A DNA stretch of 64,000 bases from Marasmius tenuissimus (Eukaryota > Basidiomycota > Agaricomycetes > Agaricales > Marasmiaceae): positions 1,922,001-1,986,000 of the forward strand of contig JAQOTA010000052.1 in the NCBI GenBank assembly GCA_029532415.1, in the 5' to 3' direction. Below are positions 11,728-23,388 of the stretch, one piece after another. The position numbers and the translations under genes were made by a program. Under the pieces are notes generated by a model that was not told where the DNA came from, did no database searches, and saw only the letters and a list, made by a program, of their open reading frames with translations. Numbering within the stretch: the first letter of the stretch is position 1; the number at the start of each line of letters is the position of its first letter.

Positions 11728-12424
11728 CTAACCAATTAACTTGTGAAGACTTGGCGCGACTTCCTCTTCAACCAAGCGCCCGTCTTCCTTTCCCTATAAC
11801 GAAACGCGTCAGGAGCGATGTGGTAAAAAAAGAAACAAATGTGGGGGAACGGGGGAGATCTAATAACAGCCGTCGGAGGACAGTGGGTCTCCGAATGAAA
11901 GACCAGGCTCCAAGCCCCAAGGCTTGTTTGACCGTATATACTTGTATGAAAAGAGATCACAATCTACTTGCGCACGTACATCTTTGAGTTTGATGACTGT
12001 TGGGACGCCCGTCACTTTCCAAGGCTCTCCACGGAAGGGGTTTGAAGGGTTTCCACGCCATCTATGAAACAGAAATCATGATAATCAGGTCCTCACGTTC
12101 CTCACAGTGGCAGTTTTGGAACACCGCTTACGCAGCCCTGTCTCCGACGTAAGCGATCAAAGCAGAGGGCGCATCAGAGGGAGAGAATGTATCTTGAATT
12201 AGTTTTTCGATGTCCTGGCAGTCCTGAGCTCGCAGGGAGAGTTAGTCGGTGACAGATATTAATGAACTTGATCGTCAGTGCAGATCCTTCAGATTGGGCT
12301 AAATCGGCCTCACTGGGCACCAAAGTTGTCCATTGACCACTGATGAGTAGAAGATGAGATAGCCATCTGAGGGAACTTGCCCCGCAAGTTCTGCTACGGT
12401 GGGCTCAGTGGTGCGCAGGGGCAT
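11728..12424 (-). CDS. TXNDC17: Thioredoxin-like protein, TXNDC17/TRP14 type (WCPDC)
   Basis: A cytosolic disulfide reductase of the DUF953/TRP14 family, assembled from four exons each too short to stand out alone. Exon 1, from ATG 12424: MPLRTTEPTVAELAGQVPSD, then GYLIFYSSVVNGQLWCP. Exon 2: DCQDIEKLIQDTFSPSDAPS, then ALIAYVGDRA. Exon 3: AWRGNPSNPFRGEPWKVTGV, then PTVIKLKD. Exon 4: GKEDGRLVEEEVAPSLHKLI, then G-stop at 11728. The first join builds the active site W-C-P-D-C, the signature of this family, and the cis-proline before the last strands is present (GVPTVIKL). All junctions are GT-AG and keep frame; the last intron (about 170 nt) is long for this window. About 124 residues, the family's usual size. 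Redox role inferred from motif only. Confidence 0.9.
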
Positions 12425-12626
12425 GGTGGAAGATCGATGACAAAGAATATTTACCATCTCTTCTCAGCCTCTGAGTCTTTCTTTGACACAATCACGCAAC
12501 ATGGCTAGAGTTTTGTCCGTGTGGTGAATAAATTACTTTTGCGGGTGATTTCTAGCATTCTTGTCGCCGACCTGCGTACAGACAATCGTAAGTACTGCAG
12601 CTACAATATCTAAAAAGCCCAAATAA

Positions 12627-12659
12627 GCTGCCGGGTATCGACTCTGTAAACCCGGCGGC
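12627..12659. repeat. Strong inverted repeat (10-bp stem, 13-nt loop)
   Basis: GCTGCCGGGT at 12627-12636 pairs with ACCCGGCGGC at 12650-12659, with one T-G wobble and a 13-base loop. It lies between the thioredoxin-like gene start and the 3' end of the Thr-rich secreted protein gene, about 260 bp past the latter's stop. It could form a 3' UTR hairpin or be a binding site; function unknown. Confidence 0.5.
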
Positions 12660-12920
12660 ACCTATCAAAAGACAGACTTAAACCCCAACAGATCGTCCAT
12701 AATTATAGCAACAAATAAATGATGAAAAAAAAGCAGCGAAAAAGCCAAAAATGTAGGGGGTATAGTCAATCCCAGGTGCAGCATGTAAAACAATGGGTCC
12801 GTGTGTCCGCGCAAAAGCAAGCAAATCTACTGTAGACTAGGAGGTGAATATGACGTTAACCGGTCATGACTGCGGCGTTACGGGCGAAGAGAGGGCGGGG
12901 AGAAAGGGGCGGGAAACCAT

Positions 12921-14782
12921 TTAGCATGGGTTGCCATCCTTGCACTTCTCCGTCGACTTGGAGCTCTCTGCAGTCGAGGTTTCCGACATCATGGTGGACT
13001 CCGACATGGATTCCTCCATTGTAGAAGAGGGCATGGACTCCTCCATTGTAGAAGAGGCTTTGGACTCCTCCATCGTGGAAGACGCCTCAGACATCGAGGT
13101 TGCCTCCGACATCATGGCGCTGGTCGTGGTCTCGGCCATGGTGGTAGTCGGGGTGGCGTAGGTGTTAGCCTCGTATCCGCCGCCAGTCTTCATTCCCCAC
13201 TTCGACTTGCAGTTGCCGAGACACTCGTAGAGACCAGTCTGGAAGACGGAGGTGGTCTCAGTGGCAGTGGTGGTAACTTCGGCAGTCTTCGTCATAACCG
13301 AGGTGATCTCTTCGCTGTAGAAAGCAGGTGAGGGTGAGTGGGCTATATATGAGGTGAAAACAACTGAAACTCACGTCATTGTTGAGGTCTTGACCTGCAC
13401 TTCAGTCTTGGTGTTGTCCTTGACTTCAGTGGTCGTCCAGACCTGTAATTCGACATTAGTTCAAGCCATGAAAGCCACGAGAGACAGAGAAACGTACCTT
13501 GACATAGGTAGTGGGCTGTACAACGGTCGAAACCTGGGTCTCGGTGACCTTCTCGGTCTCGACTTGCGTCTTGGTTTCAGTCGCGATGGAGGTCATCTTG
13601 TCGCTGAGTATATAGGTGAGGATTGAGGCCTGATGAACTTGGAAAGATGGACGTACGTGACAGTCGCAGTCTTGGTTTGAACTTCCGTCTTGGTGTTGTC
13701 AATCACGTCCGTGGTGGTCCAGATCTGAAAAGAATTGTGAGGATCGACGTGCCGGAACCAGGTTGTATTTCCCCATACCTTCACGTAAGTGGTGGGTTGG
13801 ACGATGGTCTTCTCCTCAGTCTTGGTCACCATTTGTGTCTCAGTTTGCTTGTCAACGACAGTGTCGGTCTTGGTGGCGGTCTGGGTGTAGCTGGAGGGGT
13901 TGGGCCAGGTTAGTATCGTCAGAAGCCGCGGAAGGACCGATGGCACGCACATGTTGGTCTGGGTCTCGGTGGCAGTAAGAGTGTGTTCCTTGATCTGTGT
14001 CTTGTCGATCGCTGGCGGGAAACAGATAAGCAAATGTAGGCTCGATCCATCCGAGTTGACTTACTTTCGGTAGAAACCCAGACGCGAGTGGTGAGCTCGG
14101 TAGCCGTAGAGGTCACCATCTCGACCTTGGTCTGAGTCTCCTTCATAGTCACAGTGACGGGAACTAAAATCCGGCATGTCAAAGATACGTCGAATGGTTT
14201 TTTGAGAAATACGCACCAGTGACGGTCTCCTTCATGGTTTCGACTTTGGTCTCAGTCATGGTGACAGTTTTCTCGCCACCACATCCTCCACCGTAGCCTC
14301 CGCCACATCCACCATATCCACAGCCACCACCCTGTTTGCTGTAATCGCGCTGTCAGTGGGGATTGATCGACCCATCAAAACGTGCGGACTTACTTGATGA
14401 TCACGGTGGTAGCATAGCATCCCTCTTGGGTAGGGGTGTACTAATTCAACATCGAGTTTAGTGACGTGTCACGTCATGCGAGCGAGCGGACAAGACGCAC
14501 CCATCCCTCCTTGGAGCAAGAACCATCCTCAGACTTCTTCCATCCGTAACCGCACTCCAGGCTCTTGTAGCCGCCCTCGTTGTACTTGGAGTAAGGCATC
14601 TCATCCTTGTAGAAATCCGCAGACGAGGTGGTAGGAGGAGCGGTGACCTCTGATGCAGGTGCGGATTCGCTGACGCTGGCGGTTGCCACTGCTGCCTCCG
14701 TAGCGGGTATCATCGAAACGCCATTGACTATTTGTGCGGTGGCAGCGGCAGCAAGGGAAAGACCAAAGATTATTGACTTCAT
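12921..14782 (-). CDS. Secreted Thr-rich exon-repeat protein
   Basis: Starts at 14782 with a clear signal peptide (MKSIIFGLSLAAAATAQIVN), then a Ser/Ala/Thr-rich stretch and a cysteine-containing block (SLECGYGWKKSEDGSCSKEG, then WYTPTQEGCYATTVIIK). A Gly/Cys/Tyr run follows (GGGCGYGGCGGGYGGGCGG). The centre is a series of short exons each encoding a variant of the same Thr/Val/Lys/Glu unit: KTVTMTETKVETMKETVTV, TVTMKETQTKVEMVTSTATE, TATKTDTVVDKQTETQMVTK, DNTKTEVQTKTATVTYV, ATETKTQVETEKVTETQVST. Two units are followed by VQPTTYVKV and W-TTT-V-DNTKTEVQ. The tail is Cys/Ser/Met-rich (LYECLGNCKSKWGMKTGGGY), with a 27-bp tandem repeat before KDGNPC-stop. I do not recognise a named family; a cell-wall or adhesive matrix protein is plausible. 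No GPI signal is visible. Confidence 0.82.
13006..13086 (-). repeat. 27-bp tandem repeat, three copies, coding
   Basis: Three adjacent 27-bp units at 13006-13032, 13033-13059 and 13060-13086 encode the nonapeptide A/P-SSTMEES-M/K near the C-terminus of the secreted Thr-rich protein. The first two units differ at two or three bases; the third is more diverged. The unit preserves frame, so copy number can vary without breaking the protein. Confidence 0.85.
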
Positions 14783-15293
14783 GATGAAATGAATGTGGCT
14801 GCAAGAGTGTTGCTGTAAAAATAAAGAGGATCTGGTCGAAGTTCAAAGGGAGTGAGCGGTCTACGCTGCGATGACTGTCTTGCAGTAAATGGTGCGGTGA
14901 TGAGCGGCAGGCAATAAAGCGCGCACTGGCTATAGGATGAGTACTTCTGACAACATTCGCTTGAGAGAATGAACCCACCGCTAACAAAAAGAAAGTGAGA
15001 AAGAAGAAACGAAAGAACGAAAAAAAACAGAGGGGGGACGAGGGAGGAAGGAATTGGCAGGGGCTCTAGGTATTTATTAGGGTACCGCAAGGCTGACATC
15101 AAATGATAGCACGTCGGCAGTGTCGGCCATCTGCTTAGAGACAATCTCACCGTTCCCAAATCTCTTCATATGGAACCCAATGTTTCGGGTCCTCCTTCCA
15201 TCACTACCAAATCACACAAGTGCACCGGAGAATACGTATGTGAATAGCACCGCATAGCCATATCTATATCCCAACTGGACAGGTACCGCACGT

Positions 15294-18200
15294 TTATTTC
15301 GACCTATTATACAGTTTGGGCGATGCCAACGAAAGATCACCCGTGGCTGCGGCACGTCGCCCAAAGTCTCCATGAACATCCAATAATATCTTGAGCGCGT
15401 TGCGGGCACGAATCTTAGACATCTCATCCTTGGGCCGGGTCGTAAGCGCGGTCTCGACCTTTCGCGGTTTCTCATCCCAGGGGTACTAACGGAATTTGTG
15501 AGTGACCATTCAATTGTCACGCTTTGATAGAAAATCACTTACCGGCATCTGTTTAGTTGAAACGGGGTTGAATTTGTTCGTCTTCGATGAATTCCACACG
15601 TCAGAAATAGCGCACGCACCAATTTCTTCAATTCCTCGTATGCCAGCAAAGTGAAACCGAACTGGGGACTGCTCCGGAGAACACGAGCGGGGCCGCCTTT
15701 GAAGAGCGCCGCAAATCCTTCCTCGCGATCTACAAATCAAGACCTGGGTTAGATCGCCCCAATGGGCTGGGTGACAGCGAAACCGAACGCCGCTTACATA
15801 TTTTCACAAATGCGTCCCGGAGGCCCTTATAGTGGGTCTCACCCTTGCGAGCCTCAACTTGCAGTCGGGTCTTCACGACGTCTGGAAGGTCAAAGCATTA
15901 GCCGATTGGTCGCTCGGAGATATTTCATTTCCCTTACCAGCTGGGGTCGTAAGGTAGGCAGCGGGCATGCCCCTGTGGACGATCATCAGCACCAACCAAT
16001 CAGAAACGCGGGGACAAAGAAAGCACGAACGCTATACCCGCGGCGGCCAACGTTTCGAGGAAAGACAACTGCTTGCCGTTGTATCCCTCCTTGAAAACAT
16101 CCGACTTCAAATGTCCGTAGGCGGGGAAATAGATGGCGGAGAAGGGTATGTCTCGCAATAAGCAAGCACTGGCACCTTTGTATAGACCCATTACGCCGAG
16201 TTGTCTGACGATGTGAACGGCCCCTCTGGGTATGGCGCCCTCCGCCTTTGCCGCCTCGCCTTGCACCTGCAATCTAATTTTGCTGTGGGAACATACCGTG
16301 AGCCGAGCTGTGGTGGATAAGAGGAATGAACCATGTCCTACACAATCTCGAGCGGGTTCGTGAAGATCTACTCATAACTGTCTGTCAGCCCAACAGCAGA
16401 TTCGTGATGTAACCTGGCGCGACTGACCACCTGGCATCCACCAGCTGTGCCACCCGCAACAAACTCCCATCCAAGTTTGATGCGGCCTGTCTCTGGGTCC
16501 ATCGTCCTCGATCGAATCAGATCATTTACTGTTAGCTTGATGGCTTTCTCCGGCGCCACTCCCTACAAATATCACAAGGTGAATCAGGGTGATGTTGAAT
16601 TTCCACTGAATATCACCTACAATCAACTGTGGTCCCAAGCCGCGATAAAAGCCTAGGAAGCCCTCATTCAAGAGAATTTTACGCGCACAATCTATACTGT
16701 TGCTGTACAGCCTTTGGCCGACGACTGTGCTCCTCTGATTTTGCATACTGCCTCGCTGTCAATGTCGGGCTAACATTCAATTGACTTCGGAATGCACTCA
16801 CCGGGTCTAGAACGTGAAACAAGGGTCGACATAAATTGAGCGATGTCCAGCATTCTCGGTCCATCGACACGTCAAACTCACCTTGACTACGAAAGATTGG
16901 TTCATTCCTGATTTTACAGCGAGCGAGATAAAAGGACTCACCCATATCAATGGGATACACGATAGTGGCACCAAACGCTCCGGCGACACCTACGAATTGT
17001 CAATAACGCACATGTAGAACACGAGACGCGCCTCTCACCTCCTTGGGCGAAACTGTAGGCCGAACGCAAGAACGAATTCAAGAACGATGTGCTCGCAGGG
17101 GTGACAACCTCCTCCGTATCTTGAGCAACACTCCAACGCGGATCGAGAAGCTGGGCAAAGTCTATCAATGCCAGGCGTTGCGAACCGTTCCCTCGTCCGG
17201 CGAAGTGGAAGATGATAGAGGCCTCCATAGGAGTGAACAGGGAGTAGCGAGAACTTGAAGCGGCATAGTCGAGGAAGTCCGATTGTGAGATGCGCCCATC
17301 CTTGCTCTTGTTGGTAGCTTCCCGAATGATCCTACGGAGGTTGTCATTACGCGTACGGTGTAAAAGGGTGAACGAATATACCTCTCTACCATGTCCATTT
17401 CTAGATGTAACCTTCAGTGACCAGTTCAGCATATAAGAGGCGTGATTGAACGTACCACGGACGACATTATGGAACGCGATTACTTCAGAATAAGATATCC
17501 GTTGACCAGGCGTCAAGGTACAAAGGGTAGGGAGTCGGTCTATTATGGCATCAGATAATTTATGTCCTGCAATTTCCTGGCGTATCTTGTCAGAAGCTGG
17601 GTGTTTGAAAAGATGATTCAACCCAAACGTACTAAGATAATTCGTTTAAATTGGTCGGGGCGAATAAAGCCATCCTGGTCCTCATCTAGGTATTTGAAAG
17701 CTTGTCTGAGACGCTCCCCCTGCAGCCCTTTCATCAACTGTGTGAATTCGTTATCTAGAAGGCGTCGTTAAGTGACTCGAACAGAAATAGAACATAGATA
17801 TGAAGCATAAGCTCACATCCCAGAACGTGTGTTCCATTCTTCTTCCCGAGGTATAGCTTCACCCAGTCACTGTAAAGACGTGGTTAGCGCGTTTTCGTGG
17901 AGAGTTCTTCGACATGAATGCAGCTCACCAGTCAAAGTCGAAAGGAATAGCGTCTGATCCGATGTTGGCACTGAATACATTCCTGAATTCGTCATACGAT
18001 ATATAGCCAGAATGGTCACTGTTGACCGAGGGAAACGGTCAGAGAAGAATGACACCTTGCACGTTATTTGCAACGCACACGTCGAAATATTGGAATGCAA
18101 TCCAGTAGTCTGCATCTGGTCTCTTCAAGACCGTCTCGAACACTGTAAAGTCCTCCCATGACACCAGACCGCGCTTCGAAGTATCTGCCACTCGAAACAA

Positions 18201-18513
18201 GATTCCAAATTGCGCCCGTCCAATTTTTGTGAGATCTCCTCTGGGTGCAATGGCATTCACGAAGCTTTCCTGGTCGAGATACCTTTCAACGCCAAAAGAA
18301 ATGTTCAGGACAGGGCCGGAGAAATTATAAGCGAGTAACGTACTTGACTCCTTCGAATTCTTTCGCATTTCCATCGAATATACGTCTCCATCGTTTGAGC
18401 TCTGTCTCTGGGACACTGACGGCACTTCTAACGGTGTTGATAGCTGAGGCAACATTGGATGTTGTGGACGTCGAGTCACAGTGGACGGTCGGAAGAATAG
18501 AAGACCAGACCAT
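15294..18513 (-). CDS. AGC1: Mitochondrial aspartate/glutamate carrier (AGC1/aralar type)
   Basis: Inner-membrane carrier that exchanges mitochondrial aspartate for glutamate plus a proton, feeding the malate-aspartate shuttle. The N-terminal half (start 18513) has EF-hand modules: [72 protein letters not shown] and [19 protein letters not shown]. The carrier half shows the three signatures, YPIDMGKTRMQNQR-like near 16700, [16 protein letters not shown] near 16300 and [17 protein letters not shown] near 15850, each followed by its G-x-LYKG/FYRG/LFKG loop, for example [13 protein letters not shown] and [20 protein letters not shown]. The C-terminal tail ends KLYNRSK-stop at 15294. Domain order and length fit the calcium-regulated AGC family rather than short carriers. 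Confidence 0.93.
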
Positions 18514-18924
18514 TAGAAAGCGAGGACAAGGAATTCCAGGATGAATATTCTAAGGGGGTATCGGAAGGATGAGGAGGAGGAATAGAGTCTGTACGCAGCG
18601 GTGAGCTACTTTTTTTTCAGCCGAGCTGAAAGGACCGAACAGCTCCGAGAGGGATAATGGTGACTGTGACGTGACACCCCCCGCTGAGGAGTGGCGCTTT
18701 TACCGCATATCCCCGCATCCCCGCAGACAACCGAGCGATAATTAACATCCAGTACAGGAACTGTACTTTTGGAGAGTCGGCGATAGCGATGGAATACAAA
18801 GACAAGAGTGAAGGTGTGGTCGACGGTAAATCACTGTCATGAATTCTCGGTCCGAAGACGAATACCCGCGGCCTCGGAAGGAAATTGGAATACGGATATC
18901 GCAAAGGACCCAAGATCCAAGGGT

Positions 18925-20873
18925 TCATTTCTCTAGTAGCTCTACACGACCGTATGCTACGTCTGGAGGTAGTCTGAAGCTCACACAGTACATGTCCTTG
19001 CCTGGCGCAACTGAGCGGACGAGTATCATGCTCACCTCTTCCGATATTGGAGCTCCCAACTTCTCTTCCACTCGCTGCAAGGTGCTCAGATAGTAAGCAT
19101 GTCGAGAACGGCGCAAGAAGACTGTGGACGCACCTGTCGTATGTCCCGTTCTGCCCCTTCTTGTTCTAGTTCCCTGGTAAAGCAGTGGCAATGTACCATA
19201 GGCATTTTATCGTATAGTTTCCGTAACGATTCAGACGCCAACACGCCACGAAACGCGTCAAGGAATAAGATCGCAGTATCAGGCAGGTTCATCACAAAGT
19301 GGTCGATAGTTTTTCGAGGGGGATGGGACGATGTTGGCGTGTCAATCACCAAAGGAGAGGATCCCGCCTTCTGAGCGTCTTTCTTCAACTTCTGCGCTTT
19401 CGTTTTGCTCATTTTCGGCCCTAGGTACGGCGGAAATGGATCATCCGCCACCCTCGCGAAGATGTCGCGAATGAATGCCCGACCATCCTCACAGAAAGGG
19501 CGCACAGAATCTGCGACCTAGACCGAGCGTTAGCTCCAACGACCATACAGATGCATGAGAAACTCACGTCATTGTCCTTGATATTGATGGATAAATGTTT
19601 AAAGCTGTTAGGATTCAGATCATTTGCGAGGACTGCACACCCCTTCTTGGCGGCGGGAAGAGCAAATGGGCCAACCCCAGCGAAGACATCTGCTAGTACC
19701 TCACCGGGCGTGAGCAGAGTCACGATTCGCTCATGCTCGGTATGAAGCCTCGAATTCCAGTACACTTGAGAAAAGTCGAACGTAAACCGACAGTCCGACT
19801 CATGCTGGCGAGATGTTCAACATCCGGGCTCTTCGATACAGGCTAAATATGACTCACATGCTCCACAACAAAGTTCCGCTCTCCAGCGAGCACTTCCATT
19901 TCAAAGAACCGGAATTGTGTGTCGATGTTGTCGAGCTTGTTCACAACAGTCTTGATGTTCTTGTTTTTCTGTTGTAAAGTAGATGAGTCGATTTGTTCGA
20001 GAGATCAGCGCGTGGTCGGGACAGACGTCGAGGAAGATTTCGCCGATTACGTGCTTGTAGGGTAGATATTCTTCATTGAGATTCATGTGGGCTGAGAAAG
20101 GCCATCAGTACTTCACCGAGAGGAGAGAAAACGCGGGTACGCACCTATGTGCCCGGTCGCTGAAAACCCTGTCGGTGCACCTTCACGAAGATTTTCGGGA
20201 AGTATAGCATGGAGGATTTCACCTGAAGCAAATTTTCAGCTGCCTATCCAGCATCGATGTAGTGCCAGGAGACGGTCTACTTGCTGTCCAATGATCATAA
20301 TCCAAGACCACATCGTAAGTGACAAATCCCTTCCCCTTTTCCTTCAAAAATTCCAGAACATGTTGTGGGATATCGGCTAGCTTGCAAACGCACAAGAGTT
20401 AGAGGGTTCCAGAGTTCTCATAAAGGACCGAGTCACCTTCCCTATTGACTCCAAGCAACACCAGTCTATGAGAATCGTCCTCCGGATTTGATGGGTCCAC
20501 TACAACGGGCTTGACTTTTGGGATACCTGGAAGACATCTATGTGACAAAAAGTCAACATCTGAATTTGATATGAATCACGGCGACTCACTTTCGAACCAT
20601 TTCTGACTTTATAATTGAACCCGTCTGAGAGGCCGGAACGCGCAGGCCCAGCACAGGAACTACTTTGCGGAAGGCAGCCTTGTCCAGTGGCGATAAAGGC
20701 CCACCATATGCCGGAACTGATGTATCGAGGTTTGACCTATGCATCGTTTTAAGAAAACGGCGTTGTACAGTGTGCTGTCTGAGCAAAGAACGAAAAACCG
20801 CGTGCATCAAAACAAGAGAATGCGGCCTCAAAATAGGCGCGCATGAGAAAAATGATGATATCTGGGCGCTCAA
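18925..20873 (-). CDS. TRM5: tRNA (guanine37-N1)-methyltransferase Trm5
   Basis: Methylates G37 next to the anticodon, protecting against frameshifts in cytosol and mitochondria. Evidence: N-terminal [25 protein letters not shown]-like segment near 19950, [13 protein letters not shown], the SAM-binding motif [18 protein letters not shown] followed by [14 protein letters not shown], the [15 protein letters not shown] motif (NLPxxA, catalytic pocket), a cysteine/His-rich [13 protein letters not shown] and the C-terminal strand [16 protein letters not shown]. Stop at 18925. Three in-frame methionines (20873, 20807, 20744) sit before the conserved part; the segment from the second is a basic presequence-like stretch ([20 protein letters not shown]), while the third gives a short form without it. 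The gene is divergent from the TatD gene. Confidence 0.92.
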
Positions 20874-21005
20874 GTAAGCGCCTGTGACGCGATCCTTGAT
20901 CGCTTACCTCCAGGTGTTCATCTTGATTGGCATCTTGGTACGGATATTCCTCCTTGATTGTTTCTACGAGCTCTGTAAACTTCAGAATATCTGGACATCG
21001 TTCAA
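20874..21005. promoter_or_regulatory. Shared promoter region of TRM5 and the TatD gene
   Basis: Only 132 bp separate the most upstream TRM5 start (minus strand) from the TatD-family start (plus strand), so both must draw promoter elements from this stretch or from each other's first exon. No clear TATA box is visible on either side. Confidence 0.45.
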
Positions 21006-22186
21006 ATGTTACCCCCGAACCGTCTCAATTCGCATGTCATCGACGTTCATTGCCATCCGACGGACACCACCGTATCTCCGGAGGCCATGGATGCTCTGGA
21101 GATCACAATATGTGCCATGAGCTCTCGGCAGGAGGATCAGCCATTAGTCAGGTCCCTTGCACTGTCGCATCCAGACAAGGTGGTTCCATGTTTTGGTCAG
21201 TGTGCCCAGTCTTCCGAGGTCGGCTTGTTCTAAGTTTGATCGTTTCCACCAGGCTACCATCCCTGGTTCACTCACCGAATATCACTCAAACCCGCAATAC
21301 AAAAGCAAGATCACTATCGCTCGCTATTCACCCCCAGAAACGATGATGAAACGCGCGCTCTAGACGAGCTAATGGGCCTCCTGCCCGAACCAATCAATCT
21401 GGAAGATATACTTGGAGATCTTCGTCGTAACCTCGAGGACTTTCCAGTTGCGATGCTCGGGGAGGTTGGACTTGACAGATCGTTCCGCGTTGCCTATGAT
21501 TACTTTGCCTCTCCACGAAAACTCACTCCGTTCACGATCCCTATTGAGCATCAGCTCGCTATCCTCCATGCGCAGATCGACATTGCTGTGGAATTGGGAC
21601 GGAACGTTAGCCTTCACAGCGTCAAGGCACAACAAGCCACCATGGAGTTGCTTTCTGATCTTAAAATCAAACATGGGAAGAGATGGGACGGAATTAGTCT
21701 CGATATGCACAGTTGTGGGTTCAGCCCACCAATGTGGAAAGATATCCAGGTAAGTTTTGGTTTACGGGATGATGTGTTGTAAGTCACTCATGCACGTTGC
21801 TTGATTGCTTCATGTAGAAGAAATATTCGAACATCTATCTCTCCCTTTCAACCGTGATCAATAGCAGGTCTCCAAATCACATGGCCCTAATAGAAGCCTG
21901 CGCTCCTGATCGCATCCTGGTGGAGAGCGACTTTAACGACGTGGCGATGTGCACGGAGCGTACATGGGAGATGCTTAGGATTGTGGCGGACGTCAAGGGT
22001 TGGTCCCTAGAAACCGAATGGTTGGACGAGGTAAACGAGTCCGACGAGGCCGAGTGGGGCGTAGTGCGCAGATTGGAGAAAAACTGGAGAGCGTTCAAGG
22101 CGGGTAACCATGCCCCGGTCGGTACACTCAGTCGTAAAGAGAAACGGGAGATGCAGGACTGGATGAGCGACTCTTCGGGTGATTGA
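21006..22186 (+). CDS. TatD-family metal-dependent hydrolase (Scn1-like)
   Basis: Metal-dependent TIM-barrel nuclease/hydrolase family; fission yeast Scn1 is a related member. Start 21006. Visible metal ligands in order: the N-terminal HxH in VIDVHCHPTD, GEVGLDRSFR with the bridging glutamate, the histidine in VSLHSVKAQQ, DMHSCGFSPPMW with the fourth histidine, and the final aspartate in RILVESDFND. A small exon joins FG to YHPWFTH (GT-AG, phase 1). Other joins: WKDIQ to KKYSNIYLSLSTVI. It ends DWMSDSSGD-stop at 22186. All catalytic positions are retained. The C-terminal tail (KAGNHAPVGTLSRKEKREMQ) is an extension beyond the barrel. It converges with GOS1, 61 bp away. Confidence 0.88.
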
Positions 22187-22247
22187 CAACGGTAATTCAT
22201 TGTATGTACTATTATTGGAAGAGATGTATGTATCAGTAAAAAGGTCC

Positions 22248-23210
22248 CTAGTTCCACAGGTAGGTGAGAAGTAAGATGAGGCAAACGCCAATCACAACGC
22301 CCATAATTATAGAATCTCGTCGTCGCCTGGATTTGATCATTGCAACGACGTTGTTGATCCCCGGCATTGAATCTAGAGAAAAATGTGGACACCTCGTCAA
22401 GTCTTTGCATAGGTCCTTTGAGGTTCGAACTCACTCAATACACCGGTCATTCTTGTATTTATCCCAGCCAGTGATGTACGTTGTCGGCCAAACTCAGCCC
22501 TAGTTTCATATGCTTGACTAGAGGAATGATAAGTTAATTGGACGCTTTGACTAGGAAGATCGCGTACTCCAGTAGTTCGTCTGTCATTCGATGCGAACTG
22601 TCAATGCGTCCACGCTCAGCCAATAGAGAATCGGCAGCAGAAGATTTATAGGCACTGCAATACAGGATTGTGATGAGTTTGGTACAGCATTGCACTAAGT
22701 CGCCTGAGAATAGGACCTACTCAATATCGTTTCGAACACCACTTAGCAGGTTGGCCTGGTCCAGTGCATTCTGCACGTTGGCCTAGCGAGTACGACGGTA
22801 AGATGATTATATGAGTGGAATCGCAGGTTATGCCGCACCTTGGTGCGTTTCAGCTCTCTTGAATTGTCCTGGTAGATTTCTCTGTGTCGTTGTATGGCGC
22901 GCAGCATTGAAGGTGAGAGGACGTCGGGGTCATTGGAAAGGGCAGAGAGTTGTTCGTTCGTTTCTTCTAGCTGAAGAGCTGCGTAAGGGTAAATTCTGAG
23001 AGCACGAACGGCCACGCTACTACACACCTTCTCCAGTAACTCGTCCAATTCTATCTCAAGGTCTTTCCATCGTTCCCTGGACCCACTGGCCTCTACATCC
23101 TCGGTTGAACGTGATATTGCAGAGACAATTTGCGAGTACGAGGTGAGTTTGGTATCGAAAAGGTTCTCTAATGACCGGCATTGCCGATGCAGTTGCTCAT
23201 AGTTGGACAT
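22248..23210 (-). CDS. GOS1: Golgi Q-SNARE Gos1 (GS28)
   Basis: Qb-SNARE of intra-Golgi and ER-Golgi fusion. Start 23210 (MSNYEQLHRQCRSLENLFDT). The N-terminal helical part includes RWKDLEIELDELLEKVCSSV and MLRAIQRHREIYQDNSREL. The SNARE motif is QAYETRAEFGRQRTSLAGIN, then TRMTGVL; the glutamine in GRQRTSL is the zero-layer residue. Then NSMPGINNVVAMIKSRRRRD and the C-terminal anchor SIIMGVVIGVCLILLLTYLW, then N-stop at 22248. The SRRRRDSIIMG junction is diagnostic of this family. Neighbouring gene is the SNARE regulator Sro7/tomosyn. Confidence 0.94.
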
Positions 23211-23388
23211 GTTCCCGACGTGAGTGACGCTGGTTAAGGTGCGGACATAATTCCATAAATGGAAACCCCGCTACAACCCCCCGCCACGCGACCAGCCACA
23301 CGCCCACAATAACTTCAAGCGCTCAACGATTAATACTTGGAATGGTATGCAACAGTACATTGTGTGCTTCATACAACTCCCCGGTAAT

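Noticed and set aside
11700..11730. GGGTTATAATCCCCCG resembling a tRNA T-arm
   Set aside because: The conserved TTC of the T-loop is missing, and no acceptor or anticodon stem could be built around it.
22380..22440. GGTTCGAAC near 22424 as a tRNA T-loop
   Set aside because: It lies in a GOS1 intron on the opposite strand and no cloverleaf forms.
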